23,226 nt of DNA from Smittium mucronatum (Eukaryota > Kickxellomycota > Harpellomycetes > Harpellales > Legeriomycetaceae): assembly GCA_001953115.1 (NCBI GenBank), contig LSSL01005202.1, positions 1-23,226 on the forward strand, given 5' to 3'. Under the pieces are notes generated by a model. That model made no database searches and was not told the DNA's origin. It worked only from the letters and a program-made list of their open reading frames with translations. Numbering within the stretch: position 1 is the first letter of the stretch; each line of letters begins with the position of its first letter. The translations under genes were made by a program, and so were the position numbers. Positions 1 to 12,587 of the stretch are shown one piece after another.

Positions 1-446
1 TTTTACTTTTTCCAAATTGCATTCACTTTTTTTGACTTGGTCCTGCGTTTTTTGAAATTGCATATAAAAGTGTAAGTTTTATTTTTATTCCCATTTTTCA
101 TATAGTCGACACTAATTCAGCCACCAAACCTCTCGTATGTAGCACTAGAAAGCTTTATATTACTTACAAATTATCTGTAACTGGCCTTTATCTATATTGA
201 AATACTCTTATAAGTTAAAAGAGCTAATGAAAAAGAAAAAAACGATTGGAAACTCGATTCTGATTTTAGATCCAAAACCAATAAAAATAATACCTTGTAA
301 AGTTCTTTTGTTTTTTTTTACTAGCATTGCTTGAAAGCGTGAATACCACAAGTGGCCAACTTTGAAAAAACGGATTGCCAAACTGATAAAATTGCCCACC
401 AAGACCAAAATGGCCTCATGGGTGATCGGCAGTGCAAGATGGATAA

Positions 447-746
447 AAAAATGTTTATGTTCAAAATTCAAAAGACGAAAGTATCATAACCATAGTCGAC
501 AAGAAAAATAAAAATAACCGGTCTAAAATCCACCAATATACCATGGTCCCAAAAATCGGCGGAAAAAAAAACTGGATGAATCTTCAGCTGCTGTACCCTG
601 AACTAAAGCTTGACCTCCAGGACATCGGGAAAATGAGAATGGGGACCTTACGGACCGTTCAGCGACTATCAAATATGAACATTTTAGATAAAAAAATTTT
701 TAAAAAAAAAATACCTTCTGAAAAATCGACGTGTCTAGAACTGTAG
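447..746 (+). pseudogene. Unidentified coding-like open frame, about 99 codons
   Basis: This plus-strand frame is open from just after a TAA at 444-446 to a TAG at 744-746. The first in-frame ATG is at 543, which would give 67 residues. The 543 start is not specially supported, because the same frame reads on upstream without a stop. The predicted text is charged and mixed, including SKIHQYTMVPKIGG and LYPELKLDLQDIGKMRMG, and is less dominated by Lys, Asn, Ile and Phe than chance frames elsewhere in the window. No signal peptide, membrane segment or known motif is visible. A neighbouring frame, open to a TAA at 485-487, would join it by a frameshift. It could be an exon or a relic; I do not know its function. 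Confidence 0.3.
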
Positions 747-804
747 ACCACAACTTATTAAATTTCTCTCAGTGGGTAAATAGCGAGATGGGATGATAGT
801 CTGA

Positions 805-1137
805 CTCATATCTAAACCGATCCACTCTGAAATCAAAAATCAAATTTTGAATTTCATTGAATCCCGTTTGGGTATATTTGGAAAAGTCTTTGGGGTGGGA
901 TATGGCCATTACTTATTTTGAGATGGATAAAAGCTGACTCTACCAAGTTTAAACTTTTTTTTGGAAACAGCAAAATTACCGATCGGCATCCGCGTGTCCA
1001 GAATACTTGAGCTCCAAAGTTTTAATGATTTAACAGCCCCCTTGAACTAATTGCCTCGAAGCATGGAACTGATAGGCTCAAGCATTATCTTTAGTAGTCA
1101 ACACAGGCGTTTAGGTATTAAAATGGTATTTGTTTAA
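805..1137 (+). pseudogene. Unidentified broken coding-like frame
   Basis: One plus-strand frame is open from 805 to a TGA at 919-921. After a second stop at 928-930 it is open again to a TAA at 1048-1050, and then to a TAA at 1135-1137. The first piece reads KPIHSEIKNQILNFIESRLG, which resembles in a general way the first helix of transposase-type helix-turn-helix domains; this is too short to call. The next piece contains AKLPIGIRVSRILELQSFND. A second frame over 850-1005 is also open (it contains WIKADSTKFKLFFGN), so at least one frameshift is likely. It follows the 447-746 frame on the same strand and may belong to the same gene. Function is unknown. Confidence 0.3.
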
Positions 1138-3660
1138 TATATGTAAAATTAAAGAAGAGACGGGATTAAAAAAGTATTCAGTGGAAAGGAATAAGAAAGA
1201 TTTAAAATTAATACATTTACTTTTTCCCTTAAGAGTGAGGTACCAGCTTAAATAATTTTATGTGGCAGTAATGTAAATGACTCAAGATTCTGTTTGTACT
1301 CCAAATTAACCGTGTAAGTAAATCATGTGCGAATCTCTATTTTTCTCTATCCTTACTGCTATAGTTAATTTTTTTATTTAAAACATAAATTATTATGTTC
1401 GGTTTCTTACAGGAACTTCTAGGACAGCAGAGTGAAGTTGGGTGAAGAAAATTTATAAAAAAAATTGCATCTTTTGTTTTTTTGGATTTTTTTAAATTAG
1501 TTTTCATAACTATTATAAAATATAGAATAACTTTTTCGCAGATCCCCCCTGATCGACTAAATCATATCTATTTTATCACTAAAGAAATAAAAAGATAAAT
1601 TCCATTAGTGAAATAGGATTTCAAAAACTCTTTAATATAAATTACCTTTATACTCGATTACAGATTCTATAAACTATTTAAGTATCATATAAATAGTATA
1701 TTATCTAATTAAAAAACTGTAATATCAAATCTTAAAATCTCTGAGAGATTCTCATATAAAATATGCATAATCTCTTAAATTAATTTTAAATATATCAACA
1801 TCTTATTTTTTACACAGTAGATTGGTTATATGAAATTATATAATTCTGCGACAATTCAGAACTAATGGGCATTAATACCAATATTAAATATTTAATTTAT
1901 ATTTTGAATAAGCCTATTGTTATTTTTATCGAATTTTATCTATAAATTTTTATCTTTAATTTTCATCCCAATAATAAGAATTCAATAAAAAATAAAATAT
2001 ATATATCAATTAATTATTAAGAGCACTTCAAGTAAATTTGAGGGGGGAAACATACATCGGACATAAAAATCAAAATTTAAGGATACATAATATATTAAAG
2101 TATTAGTATTTATTGCTATTAAGAATATTAATTTTATCTGCACTAGGCTAGCCACCTATATTAATAATTAATGAATATAATTTTAAACAAGTTTTTTTTT
2201 TTGCACATAGTTCAATAATTATTTAATGATTAATTTGATGTAAAATATATTTATAGAATTCATTCTACCAGTAACTGAGAATGAAATCTGGAGAATTTTT
2301 CAATAAAACTTTAATTTTATTATTTATCATGTTCCCGCAAAGGTTCCAAAATAATGCGTTTTTTCTAATCAAAGAGGAAATATATTCCGATTTATTTTTT
2401 GTATTTTACTAATATTTGAGAATTTTTACATTCTTTTCATTTACAGGAACAAGTAAAAATAATTTATACAACATAAAATTAGATTTATTTAGTTAATTTA
2501 AATATTTATGATTAAAAAATTATTATTATTTCATTTTTGGAAAACCAGAATGAAAAGTATAAATTTTAAATTTAAATGCATATAAAAAATTAAAATTACG
2601 AAAAAGCAAAAAATAAGCGAAAAATAAATCCTATAATATCTGATATATAATTTTTGATGATAAGAATTTCAATATTTGTGCGAATTTTCTTTGAAAGGTT
2701 AAAAGTCCAAAAAGATTAAATAAACTTCTTTTAGTAAAATGAAAAAAATTATAAAAAATAAAATCTGTTGATTAGAATGATAGTTTAGGCAATTCCTATT
2801 AAAATATTTTTATATTATAAAAGTAATTGAATCAAAATAATTTTTTTACTCATCGCATTTGCTGTGAAATAATACTGATTTAATAATACAAAGATTTGAA
2901 AATTAATTGTACAAGTTATTTAAAGATATCAAATGCTTATATAAATAGCTATTCAGGAATAAAAAATTTAAAAAATATATTATTGACTTTATTATACATT
3001 ACATTCGTCTTAAATTGGAAAAAAAAAAAAACAAACTTGAAAACAAAAAAATATCTCAGAGTTTTTGTTCACTGTAACATTTTTTTTTGTAGCTTTGACG
3101 ACAATTTTTCCCTTTTATATTATTTTGGATTTAATATTTCATTATTTGAAGCTATAAAAAAATTTAATTGTAATAAAAATTCCCATTATTAAAAATTTAT
3201 TAGGAAAAAATACCAATTATTATAATTAAAAATCACGCTTATTCTCCTATAAATTATTTTACCTCATATCTAAAATATTCAATATGGTATTAAAAGGCTA
3301 TCACAAAAAGTATTAAGAAAGTTTTTGAAATTCGGGAGAACATCCTAAAAACATAAAAAATAAAAATATTTTTACACATCATAAAATTTTCAAAAAATCA
3401 TTCCATTTTTTACTCTATTAGATCTTTTTTCTATGAAAATTTATCATTAAAATATAACAATTAATTAACTTTTGTATTGCTTGATGCTTTTTCGTAACTG
3501 ATGCTTGTGTATTAATAAAATTAGAAGATTTTTTCTAATCTTCATAAAAATATTTTAAAAAAAAGTCGCTGCATGAGCTCATATTATAATCTATTTACTA
3601 TAAAGTGTAAATATTAATATAATTTATATAAATTAAAATATTAATAAAAATATGGGGAAT

Positions 3661-3673
3661 GGGGGGGGGGGGG
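3661..3673 (+). repeat. G13 homopolymer
   Basis: Thirteen consecutive G follow GGGGAAT in otherwise A+T-only surroundings. Long G runs are rare at this base composition. It may be a slippage-expanded tract or a boundary of an old insertion. Run length is prone to sequencing error. Confidence 0.9.
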
Positions 3674-6600
3674 AAGAATATTAATATTAGCAATCAGCAA
3701 GAGCTTTTTATCAATTACATGCTACAAAATATAGGTAAATAAATCTTTCGTCTTTAATATAGTTAGTTTCATAGTCAATACGACTTTTATTATACATCCT
3801 CCAAATTTCAATCCAAACATTAAAATGGAATTTTTGCACTAATCGTTTCAAATTTGGTAATTAATAGATTAAAATGCCAAAAATTGATCTTCTGTAGTAA
3901 AAAAACATTTTCATTGACTGGGTATTAATTTTATCATTAAAAACGTGATTTTAGTTGATATCAATGGATTTTTGTGAAAAATAAAACAAATATAGTAACT
4001 AGGTTGAGATAATTTTTCCACAAAATTTTTTGAATAGTAAAACTAATTTCGAGATAACTCTGGAATAGAAATTGTTATTAAAATCTTTTTGATCATATAT
4101 ACATATATATTAAGAAATAGTTAAGATTATGGACTTTTCCAAAGAATTTTTTTCAATAAAATGATTGAAAAGATATAATTATCCTCTTTTAAATAACATT
4201 TAATTAAATTTAAGCTGAATTTAGGGATAAAAAATGCATACATGGATTTAATGAAAAAAAATTCAGGTATACGTAAAAAAATCATGTGTCTTCAGCTACT
4301 ATGTTATTTTAATTTTAAATCTATTATTTTATTACATGGATTTAGTAAAAATTGAGATATCTACTGAAGCAAGTTATAGTCCCTAATTTATACTATATCA
4401 AGAAAAATATTTACTATAAATTATATTTCCTAACCAATTTTTACATTTTGAATATTAAGATGTCTAAATTTTTTCTCCTGATAATCTTATTTAAAACAAC
4501 TATTATTCTCCTGGTTTTCTGTATTAAACTTTATAAAAGTGCTGTTTATTCTACGATCGAAAAATTATGATTATTGGGCCCAGGTCTGTATTTTTATAAA
4601 AGAGAATTTCTATATATTGCGATTTAAACTCTGCCGGAGAAACTCACCTACAAGAGTTTTTTTCTAAAAAAATTTCGGAGAACTTGTAAAAAGTTGATTT
4701 TAAATTAATTTTACTTTATTAATAGCGTATCAAATAATCAGAGTAATTTATTGAAACTTCCGCAATTAAATATATGTTTGAATTATTTAAAACTAAGATA
4801 TCATACCTTGTTGAGAAAAGAAATAAAAATACTGGTGAATGATGAGATAATATGAATTATTGCAGTTATTAGTAGATCTCATCTAAGAAATTTTATAAAA
4901 ATAAGTCCAAAAGTTTTTTATTCGATTAAGAATTAATTTTTTTTAATTATATTTCCCTATAAACATCCTTTTCTTTAGGATATATGTTCCAGATTATTTT
5001 AATTACACTATTATAAAGATTAAAAACAGTTGATTTTCTTTTTCATCCCTCAAAATTTACACAGATGATAATTTTTTTTGTGCGAAAAACATGAAATTCT
5101 ACTATTTCATGATTGTGAATGTATTATTAATCATTATTGCACCTCTCGAGCTCTAGATTGATTTTTTCAAATTTTTATTTACTATACTATAATATAAGAT
5201 ATTTTGAGTTGAAATCACTTAAGTTCCGCAATAAATTCATTTAATTAATGGCTTTACGGGCTTAATAAATAGTTTCATTATAGTGGTGACTCCATAAATA
5301 TATACTGATTAAATTTTCCAATTTTTTCTATAAAATTACATTAAAATAATTTTTTATTATTTATTTATTGCTAGTGGAATTTATCCATAAAGTATTTTAA
5401 AACTAATTTCTATTTTTTCAACAGTTATTCAAACTTTAGTTTTAATTTCTCGATATTTTATGACAAAAAATTTATTTATTTATTTTAATTTAACAGCTAC
5501 TATTCGTTAAAACTTACTGTATTACTGTAAACCTCACACTTCTTAGTTTTATAATATTTAAATTTTTTTATATTTGGTTATCTTTAGGAATTAGAATTTC
5601 ATGTCTGTTTGGTAAATTAATACCTTCTACTCTAGTTAAATCTTCATCTCAAAAATACCAAAATTTTCTGATTTTAACACCATTTTAAATCGATTTTGAA
5701 AAAACTATAAATTTTAAATATTCGAATTATAGTGGAAGCAAATATATTTTTAGTGATTTTCATTAGCTAATAAACTATTCAACATTATCGGTGAATAAGA
5801 ATTTCTCTCAAAACTTTTATAATTACAAAACGGTAAGCTATCTTTAAACTCTCCACATTCAGGAAATCGTTTACTTAATAAGAATGATTGAAAAATATAT
5901 TTTAAAGATAATTAAATTAATATCAATAAAAAAAATTATTGGAAGAACTTAATCTATTTATTTTTCTGTAAAATTGTCTTAAAACCGTCAGAAATTTTAT
6001 TAAGAATTCCATATAGGTTATGAGAATTAAAAATATACAATTTGGGCTCCTCTACTACATAAAAAAAATTCGCATAGTCCCTAAATATATTTTATAAACC
6101 ACATTCTACAGTTCTTCAAAGCCCTTATTTTAATTATTCAAATCTTTTATTTAAAATTTGAAATCTTGGTATTGATATTATCCAAACTTACACCAATTTT
6201 TATAAAATCTAGAGTCTATATATTTAAGCTCCACTATATAACCCTAATAACATAAAGTCTGGGATCTAATTCTTCAATTTTGTTGTATAAATTTCAAATT
6301 TTTAATGAAATTTATCGAAATTTTTCTATTTGTTACACACTGTATTTTTGTATTAATTTTTAAAAAAATGATAATTCTATATGTATTTTCATTCTCCCGA
6401 TTTTCAGTAATCAATTTTTTTGGAAAATAAATAATAACCGAAATTTCCATAAAATATAAAAATTAAAATGGTGAAAAAAATTAATAACTTATTAAATTAG
6501 CCAATCAAAAACTTATTAATATATTAATGAATTTTTTGAAGTCTAACGAAAATTTCCAATTTTTTTTTATTTTTATTTTTTATATTATCTATTAAATTAT

Positions 6601-7346
6601 TAATATTTATCTCTTAAGGGCAGTCTTAGCTCAAATATACCTTGAAAGATAATCATAGTTTTTTATAAAGTTTATAAATTCTATTAAAAAACTCGGGACA
6701 TTAATATTTTGTTCATTTTTATTTCTGAAAAGTTTGCAAATTAAATCCTTCTTATTTTCACTAAAAATATTTATTTGAATGCTTGAGTGCTTGAAAAACA
6801 AAAAAAATATCTAATAATTACATTTATTTTAATAAAAATAAAATCTAACTGATCTTCAAGAAAAATAACTGAATGAAAACCTTACCAATCTTTTTAATAG
6901 AAATAAAATTGTTAAATTTTTTGAATAATGTAAAATTTAGGGGAAATGTTTTGATAAAAAAGCCATTATTTATCATATTTTATTTATTTACTATTAAATT
7001 TTTTTAAATCCATTTCTTATTGCAAAATAGCTATTTTTATTGCAACATTCTTTAAATAATTTATTATATAATACACAATTATTTAATTCAAGTTTAAAAT
7101 TGAGACAGGGTTTTTTTCTAGTTTATAAAAAAAAAAATCCTGCATTTGGTGATAAATGCGCATTTTAATCTAATGCTAAGTTCATATTATTTATAAATTT
7201 TATAAAAGTTATCCATGTAAAATTTTTCTAAACTTATTAAAATATTATCTCTAACTTTTCAAATCAAAAACAACTATAACATATTTTACCCTTCTTTAAT
7301 TAATATATTGCTAAATTCAAGTATATTTACATTCTAAATACTATTA

Positions 7347-7374
7347 TAAACACCTGAATTGTTACAGGTGTTTA
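7347..7374. repeat. Perfect 10-bp inverted repeat (hairpin)
   Basis: TAAACACCTG is followed by an 8-base spacer and then CAGGTGTTTA, a perfect 10-bp stem containing CACCTG. It is the most G+C-rich perfect hairpin I noticed in the desert. No gene flanks it, so a terminator or regulatory role is not supported. Terminal repeats of a tiny element are conceivable but unproven. Confidence 0.7.
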
Positions 7375-10300
7375 ATTTTAGTTGATTGGGATATGTTTTT
7401 GCCAATTTATTTTCAGATTATTTATTAAAAACCTATTTTTACTCTACTAAATATTTTTTGACACAATTGTCTGATTTTATATTGATTCAAATTTCGAATT
7501 TGAGTGCTTTTATAATCTTTCATCGCTGAAAAGATAATAAAACAATTTATTTTAAATTGGTAGCATGATTATTTTACTAAAAACTCATCTATATCCACCT
7601 AATAATGTTTGAATTGCTAAAATTTCGTACCAATATTTAAATATTAATAGCTTCTAGTTTTTAATCACTAAAATCAAATCCCATTCGTTTAAAATTTTAT
7701 TTTTTTTCATTGGTGAACTCTGTATATAAAATTTCAATATTAGATTCAGGCATTATTGTATTAATCAATCCTTATATATTAAGCCTTAATATTTAATTTG
7801 AAGATATAAATTGCATTTTAATAATTAGCTTCGAAATCTCAATAAAACCCGATTTAAAAAACCCCCTAATTTTTTTGTGAAAGTTCATTTATAAATTATT
7901 GTGATACGATAAATAAAGACTTCACACAAAATATTTTTCTAAATTTCGCTAAATTATCTTGAGATTTATTTAAATTTAAGACAATTTTTTTTTCTTTGAT
8001 GCAATTTAAATATAAATGAAAACAGAATATTTTAATTTATCTTAAAGGATTAATAGACTTTAAAAAAAATATGTATCAAATATCTATATAAACTCCTGAT
8101 TTATATTCTTTCGTTAAAGATAATTAAAAATTTTCGAAACTCAAAAAAAAAAATTTAATTTGAAAATTTTTTTGTAATACAACCAAAAAAATCTATAATT
8201 CACAATTAAATTTTTCTGTTATTACTGAAAAATTGAAATAGATTTTCGTGTATCTCAAAATAATTAATGTCTATAAACTCTCTGAAATCTGGTGAATTCA
8301 TCTCAAGAATTCAAAAAATATTAGCTCAAAAAAAAATACTCCGATCTTATTATATTAGTTCTATATGTTAATGGTTATCCTTAAAACTTGAAATTTTAAC
8401 TTTATTTAAAAAAATCTACTGAATTTCGGTCATACCATTACTTCAAATCCCCATTTAAACACCTCGAAGACGCTAATATTTTAACTGGGTGACCAGCAAA
8501 ATATGCATATCTTACTTGGATAAAAATATTATACCAGACACAAAATATACCATAATTGTCCGTGATATTGAGAAGAATATTCATAATATCTTATAGACTA
8601 TTTTTTGAAATTGCTATACACCCTCCAAATAACTTTTTTATTTTGATGTCGAAAATATCTTGTAAATCGTTTTTTATATTTTTAAATGTATGCTTTCAAT
8701 TGATAAATTCATTGAAACGCAACATTCTTCCTAAAAAATCGAAAAAAAGTCAAAATTTTCATCATTATATAAATAGTTGTTATGGAGTAATAATTCAGTA
8801 AATAAAAAGTATTTTTAATATTAAATATTATTCAAAATTTTAATACATTGAAATCTTGCTCGTATCAATATTTTTCTTTCTATATTTTCTTTTTTTGATG
8901 CCATTTGATTATCTACTAAATTGATGAATTCTTTATGTTCCAAAAAGGAATAGAAATGAAATAAGCTCCGTTTTTTATTTAAGTACCAGAATGTATAATT
9001 TAGGTATTTATAGCGTTAAATATAAATTTTTTGTTTTACAATTAATATATTCATCTCTTGGAAAATTCCAAAAATTTTCTTTTCAATTTTTTTAAATTTA
9101 AATTTTTGAACTTAATTTCACTATCTATTATAGAATATTACTAATATTATTGATCTTCAGAAATTTAAAGGCAGTCATAATTTTTATATAGCAGTAGAAA
9201 AATATCCTCAACATTGGTAGCTTTTTTTATTGGAATATTTATTATACTTATATTTTTTATCATTCCCAGGATAATTTTGGTGATTTCAGCTAAAAAAAAT
9301 TGCCCCAAGATGTTTATTTGGCTTCAATATCTCTAATAAAGCTTCCTATTCACCAATATAGTTGAGTTCAAAAAAATTACATCCTTCATACCAGTTTTCT
9401 TTAAAAATATTATTATAATTTAGTTTTTTCATAATAAAAATTTATTAAGAAAAAAAAATCCATGATATTTCTAATATTTCATTAGAAAAATAATTTTGTG
9501 AAAAACTGATATCGGACTTTATTTTTCCCTTGATGATTTTTTCTATGGTTTTAATCATATCTCTCATGTTTTTTTTTCAGGATTGACCACTAAATTTTCC
9601 CTTTTAACTTTTAGGTTTATTTCTCTATTATATGTCAGTATTTCTGGAGCCGATTCGGCTAATATCGTTTAAAAATCCTAGCTTTAACCTTGAGATATTT
9701 ATGATTTTTTTATTTCGTTAAACAAAAATATTTTTGTCTCCTTGCTTTAATCTGGGTTAATCTAAACTAATACTGGAAAAAAGCTAGTATTTTGATTACA
9801 AAATCCAAATAAAAACATCTTACATCAGTCAAATAGATACTAATATGCAATATTTAATGTACGATATGCATTAGAATTTTTTTCATTATTGGATATGTGA
9901 ACACTAAGTGGTTTTTATTTGATAATAAACTTAACATCCTAATTTTTTAAAATGTGTCTAAACACATATCTCGTGTATTCTTTGTCACATTTTTAATTAA
10001 ATTCATGTAATTTTATCACGTTTTAATTTCTTTTATTAATATTATATATGGAAAAATATTTTTTAATATCTGGTATACAAACAAATTTAATTTGAATACA
10101 ACCAGCTGCAAAACTGCTACTTAGTTTGAGACTCTAATATCTTTTTAATTTGTTAAATTAGGGCTCATTTCCTATTTTATTTTACCATACACTTTTATGT
10201 ATCTCTGATTAAGTGATTATTTATTAATTTTATTTCATATAATTTTATTATTTTTGTTAAATCCTCGTAGAAATTATTAGGCTTATTAGATAAATAATAA

Positions 10301-10574
10301 TAAATAATTGAAATTCTGTAAGCTTAGTATCTATAAATTATTCATATAATCCCAATATATATATTTGCAAAATTAGGGTGGTTATCTTCATATAATTGTG
10401 ATTGATATGATAATATGAACTATAAAGCTAGGTTTTTAAATATTTCCCCCTAATTTAATTGATTTCAAAATATGGGTGTGTTTTTAGAATGGTATTTAAT
10501 TATTTTTGGGTGAGTTCCTTATCGATTTTTTTCAGTATTACTAGAAAATTGGAATTTACAAATTATTCTATTTA

Positions 10575-10610
10575 CCGTCCCACCCCGACTCTCCTCACAC
10601 ACACATCCCT
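10575..10610. repeat. C-rich block with short CA run
   Basis: A 36-base stretch on the plus strand has very few T and is dominated by C, with CCCACCCCG near its start and (CA)n from about 10597. The minus strand is correspondingly G-rich (GGGGTGGG). It stands out sharply from the flanking A+T. It could be a microsatellite seed or a remnant of an insertion. Confidence 0.7.
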
Positions 10611-12245
10611 GATAATTATTCAAGAATATTGACCTTTTTACAATATTCCCAATTTAAAAGATAAAAAATGCGTTGATAGTCCATATATAAAGAACAAATT
10701 AACTTGGAAAAATTTTAAAATAGTAAAGCTGATTTTTTTTTGGAAAAAAAATTTCAAAGTTAAAAAAAAATCTTGTATAAAATAACTATCAGGTAAATTT
10801 TAGTGAAATAATATAGGTTAATACATTATGCGTATTCATGAATAATTTCGCAAAAAAAAATTGATTATAAAAAACGCGTATTAAAAAAATTACAGAGCTA
10901 AATTTATACATTAAAAATAGGTATCAAACGTATCATAAAACTCGGTAAGAGATATTTTACAGAAAATATGAAAGATGATTAGATAATGGTTTATAAATAG
11001 ATGCGAGTAATCGGAATATATATACATATATGAAAATAAACTAAAAATTTCTTCATAAAGTGTGTAGTTTTTTAAATATCCAAGTTTTAAATCCAATATT
11101 TTTTTTATAATGAGATTTATTAATAGCCTCTATTGACTTGCTATTTTTATATATGATTTCTTTTTTTTTTTATATCCCAAAAGCTTTAACTTTATTGATT
11201 CAGAATATTTAATTAAATTTTTAAGATGGGAGGTTGAATTTTCCCTTTAAACAGATATAAATGAATATAGCTGTTTTCACCATTTTTCGAATTTAACCTA
11301 GCCACAAAAGCAGTAAAAATTTAAATTTTGGGTTAATAAACAGGCTTTCTGAGATATTTTTGGTGTTATACGAACTTTAGGTACCTACAGTTTATATAAT
11401 TCTTTTGGTAGAAATGTTTAAAAAAATTTAATTAGCACATAATTAAAGTCATACCTTATGGTATTGTTTTTAAATTTTTTTTAAAAAAAATTAAAAAATT
11501 TTGATTCTTATGTAAGAGTATAATTTTTAAAAAAGCCTCAATTATATTCTTAAATTAAATATAACCAATTTAAAAAATTTCATAATTTTTTATATTAGTT
11601 TCTTCAGAAGAATAAACCTAAAATCACCAAGCCATTTTTTTTAAAAAAGGATCATTTAAATAAAAGTTCATTAAATTTAATTTTTTCAGAATTCAGGGAC
11701 AAAGATTTTTTTTTTTTTATTTATTTATTAATAAAGGTTCGATTCAATTTCTGATAGTTTTTTATCCAATATTGATGTTTTCATGTTTATTTTTTTTAGA
11801 AAAGAAAACTTTATATTGAGTTAGAGCAAAAAAATGGAGAATATTTTCTTTTCTTAGATCCTTTTTTTGATAAAGGGATTTTATTTATGTATTATAATCT
11901 TTATATTTTCTAAAATTTTGCTATATTTTCAAAAATAACAGTAAAATTGATTTAAAATTATTATTAAAATTTCGGATAAAATATTTATATCCTATAATTT
12001 AAATTTATTGATTTAATTATTTTAAGCCACTTATAATTATTTAATAATTAACTTTGTGATAACTAATAATATTATGGCTATTTTATAATTGAAAATAAAG
12101 AGAATAATTTTTTTTTTAATTCTATAATATCATTTCGTTATTTTTATCGAGTTGAAGACAGGTTTTGCTTCCTTGAATCCGATTTTTTTTAAAAATTATT
12201 AAACTCAAATCAATAATATTTGCTTTATTAAAAAATGTAAACTGG

Positions 12246-12587
12246 TTATTTATAAATTTCAAGTAGTCTATACAGTTTTTCAAATCTACTAATAAAAATT
12301 AAACTTATAGTACCTAATTTTTTAAAGGGATTATATAATTTAAAAGATAGTTTTTTCTTTATTTTTTTAAAATTACAATTATATATCATACTGACTACAA
12401 ACACAATAAAACTTAATAATTTTTGAAAGAAACCCAATAAGTTAAATGGATAATTTTTTAAAAAGATAGATGTAAAGATAATTAATAATTTATAAAAAAA
12501 AATCATCCAAAGGTATAAGTTATGAAAAAAGACCGATATCAAAAAAAAATGCCGTTTTGCGATATATTTTATGTAATTATATATCAT
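12246..12587 (-). CDS. Doubtful 113-codon open frame, hydrophobic
   Basis: This is the longest uninterrupted frame with an ATG that I can point to in the window. The product would be rich in Phe, Ile, Leu and Lys, with several strongly hydrophobic stretches (for example near residues 14-45 and 60-70) that could pass as membrane segments. It matches no family I know, has no neighbour on either side, and its base composition is that of the surrounding desert. In DNA this AT-rich a frame of this length is uncommon but not impossible by chance. I list it only because of its length; I expect it is not a gene. Confidence 0.12.
   Translation of the reverse strand: MIYNYIKYIAKRHFFLISVFFHNLYLWMIFFYKLLIIFTSIFLKNYPFNLLGFFQKLLSFIVFVVSMIYNCNFKKIKKKLSFKLYNPFKKLGTISLIFISRFEKLYRLLEIYK

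Larger units (their letters stand above)
1..1140. other. G+C-enriched, coding-like island, unidentified
   Basis: This block stands out from the following 12 kb by its G+C level and by long stretches free of homopolymers. Codon-like text can be read on both strands. The plus strand gives the longer open stretches (447-746 and 805-1137, listed separately). A third plus-strand frame, opening after a stop at about 331-333, carries a basic stretch containing KREYHKWPTLKKRIAK. The minus strand also has partly open frames, one with the string ESDYHPI, so strand is not settled. I recognise no family. It may be the decayed end of a host gene with introns or an old mobile element. That it was once coding is an inference from composition and frame openness. 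Confidence 0.4.

Noticed and set aside
850..905. AP-endonuclease-like string ESDYHPI on the minus strand near 795-815 as a second LINE
   Set aside because: A single short SDH-like string without the other endonuclease or RT motifs is not enough to call another LINE.
2896..3192. 98-codon plus-strand open frame
   Set aside because: It begins at TTG, not ATG, and has a Lys/Asn/Ile/Phe/Tyr composition typical of chance frames in AT-rich DNA, with no motif.
4352..4570. 72-codon plus-strand hydrophobic frame
   Set aside because: No ATG at the start, very biased composition, no neighbours; best explained by chance.
8556..8801. 81-codon plus-strand frame
   Set aside because: Starts at TTG; composition and lack of motifs match the desert background.
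9648..9660. Near-perfect palindrome AGCCGATTCGGCT
   Set aside because: Only a 6-bp stem with a one-base centre and no associated gene; short palindromes are expected by chance.
10911..11096. 61-codon minus-strand frame
   Set aside because: Short, Tyr/Phe/Ile-rich, no recognisable feature.
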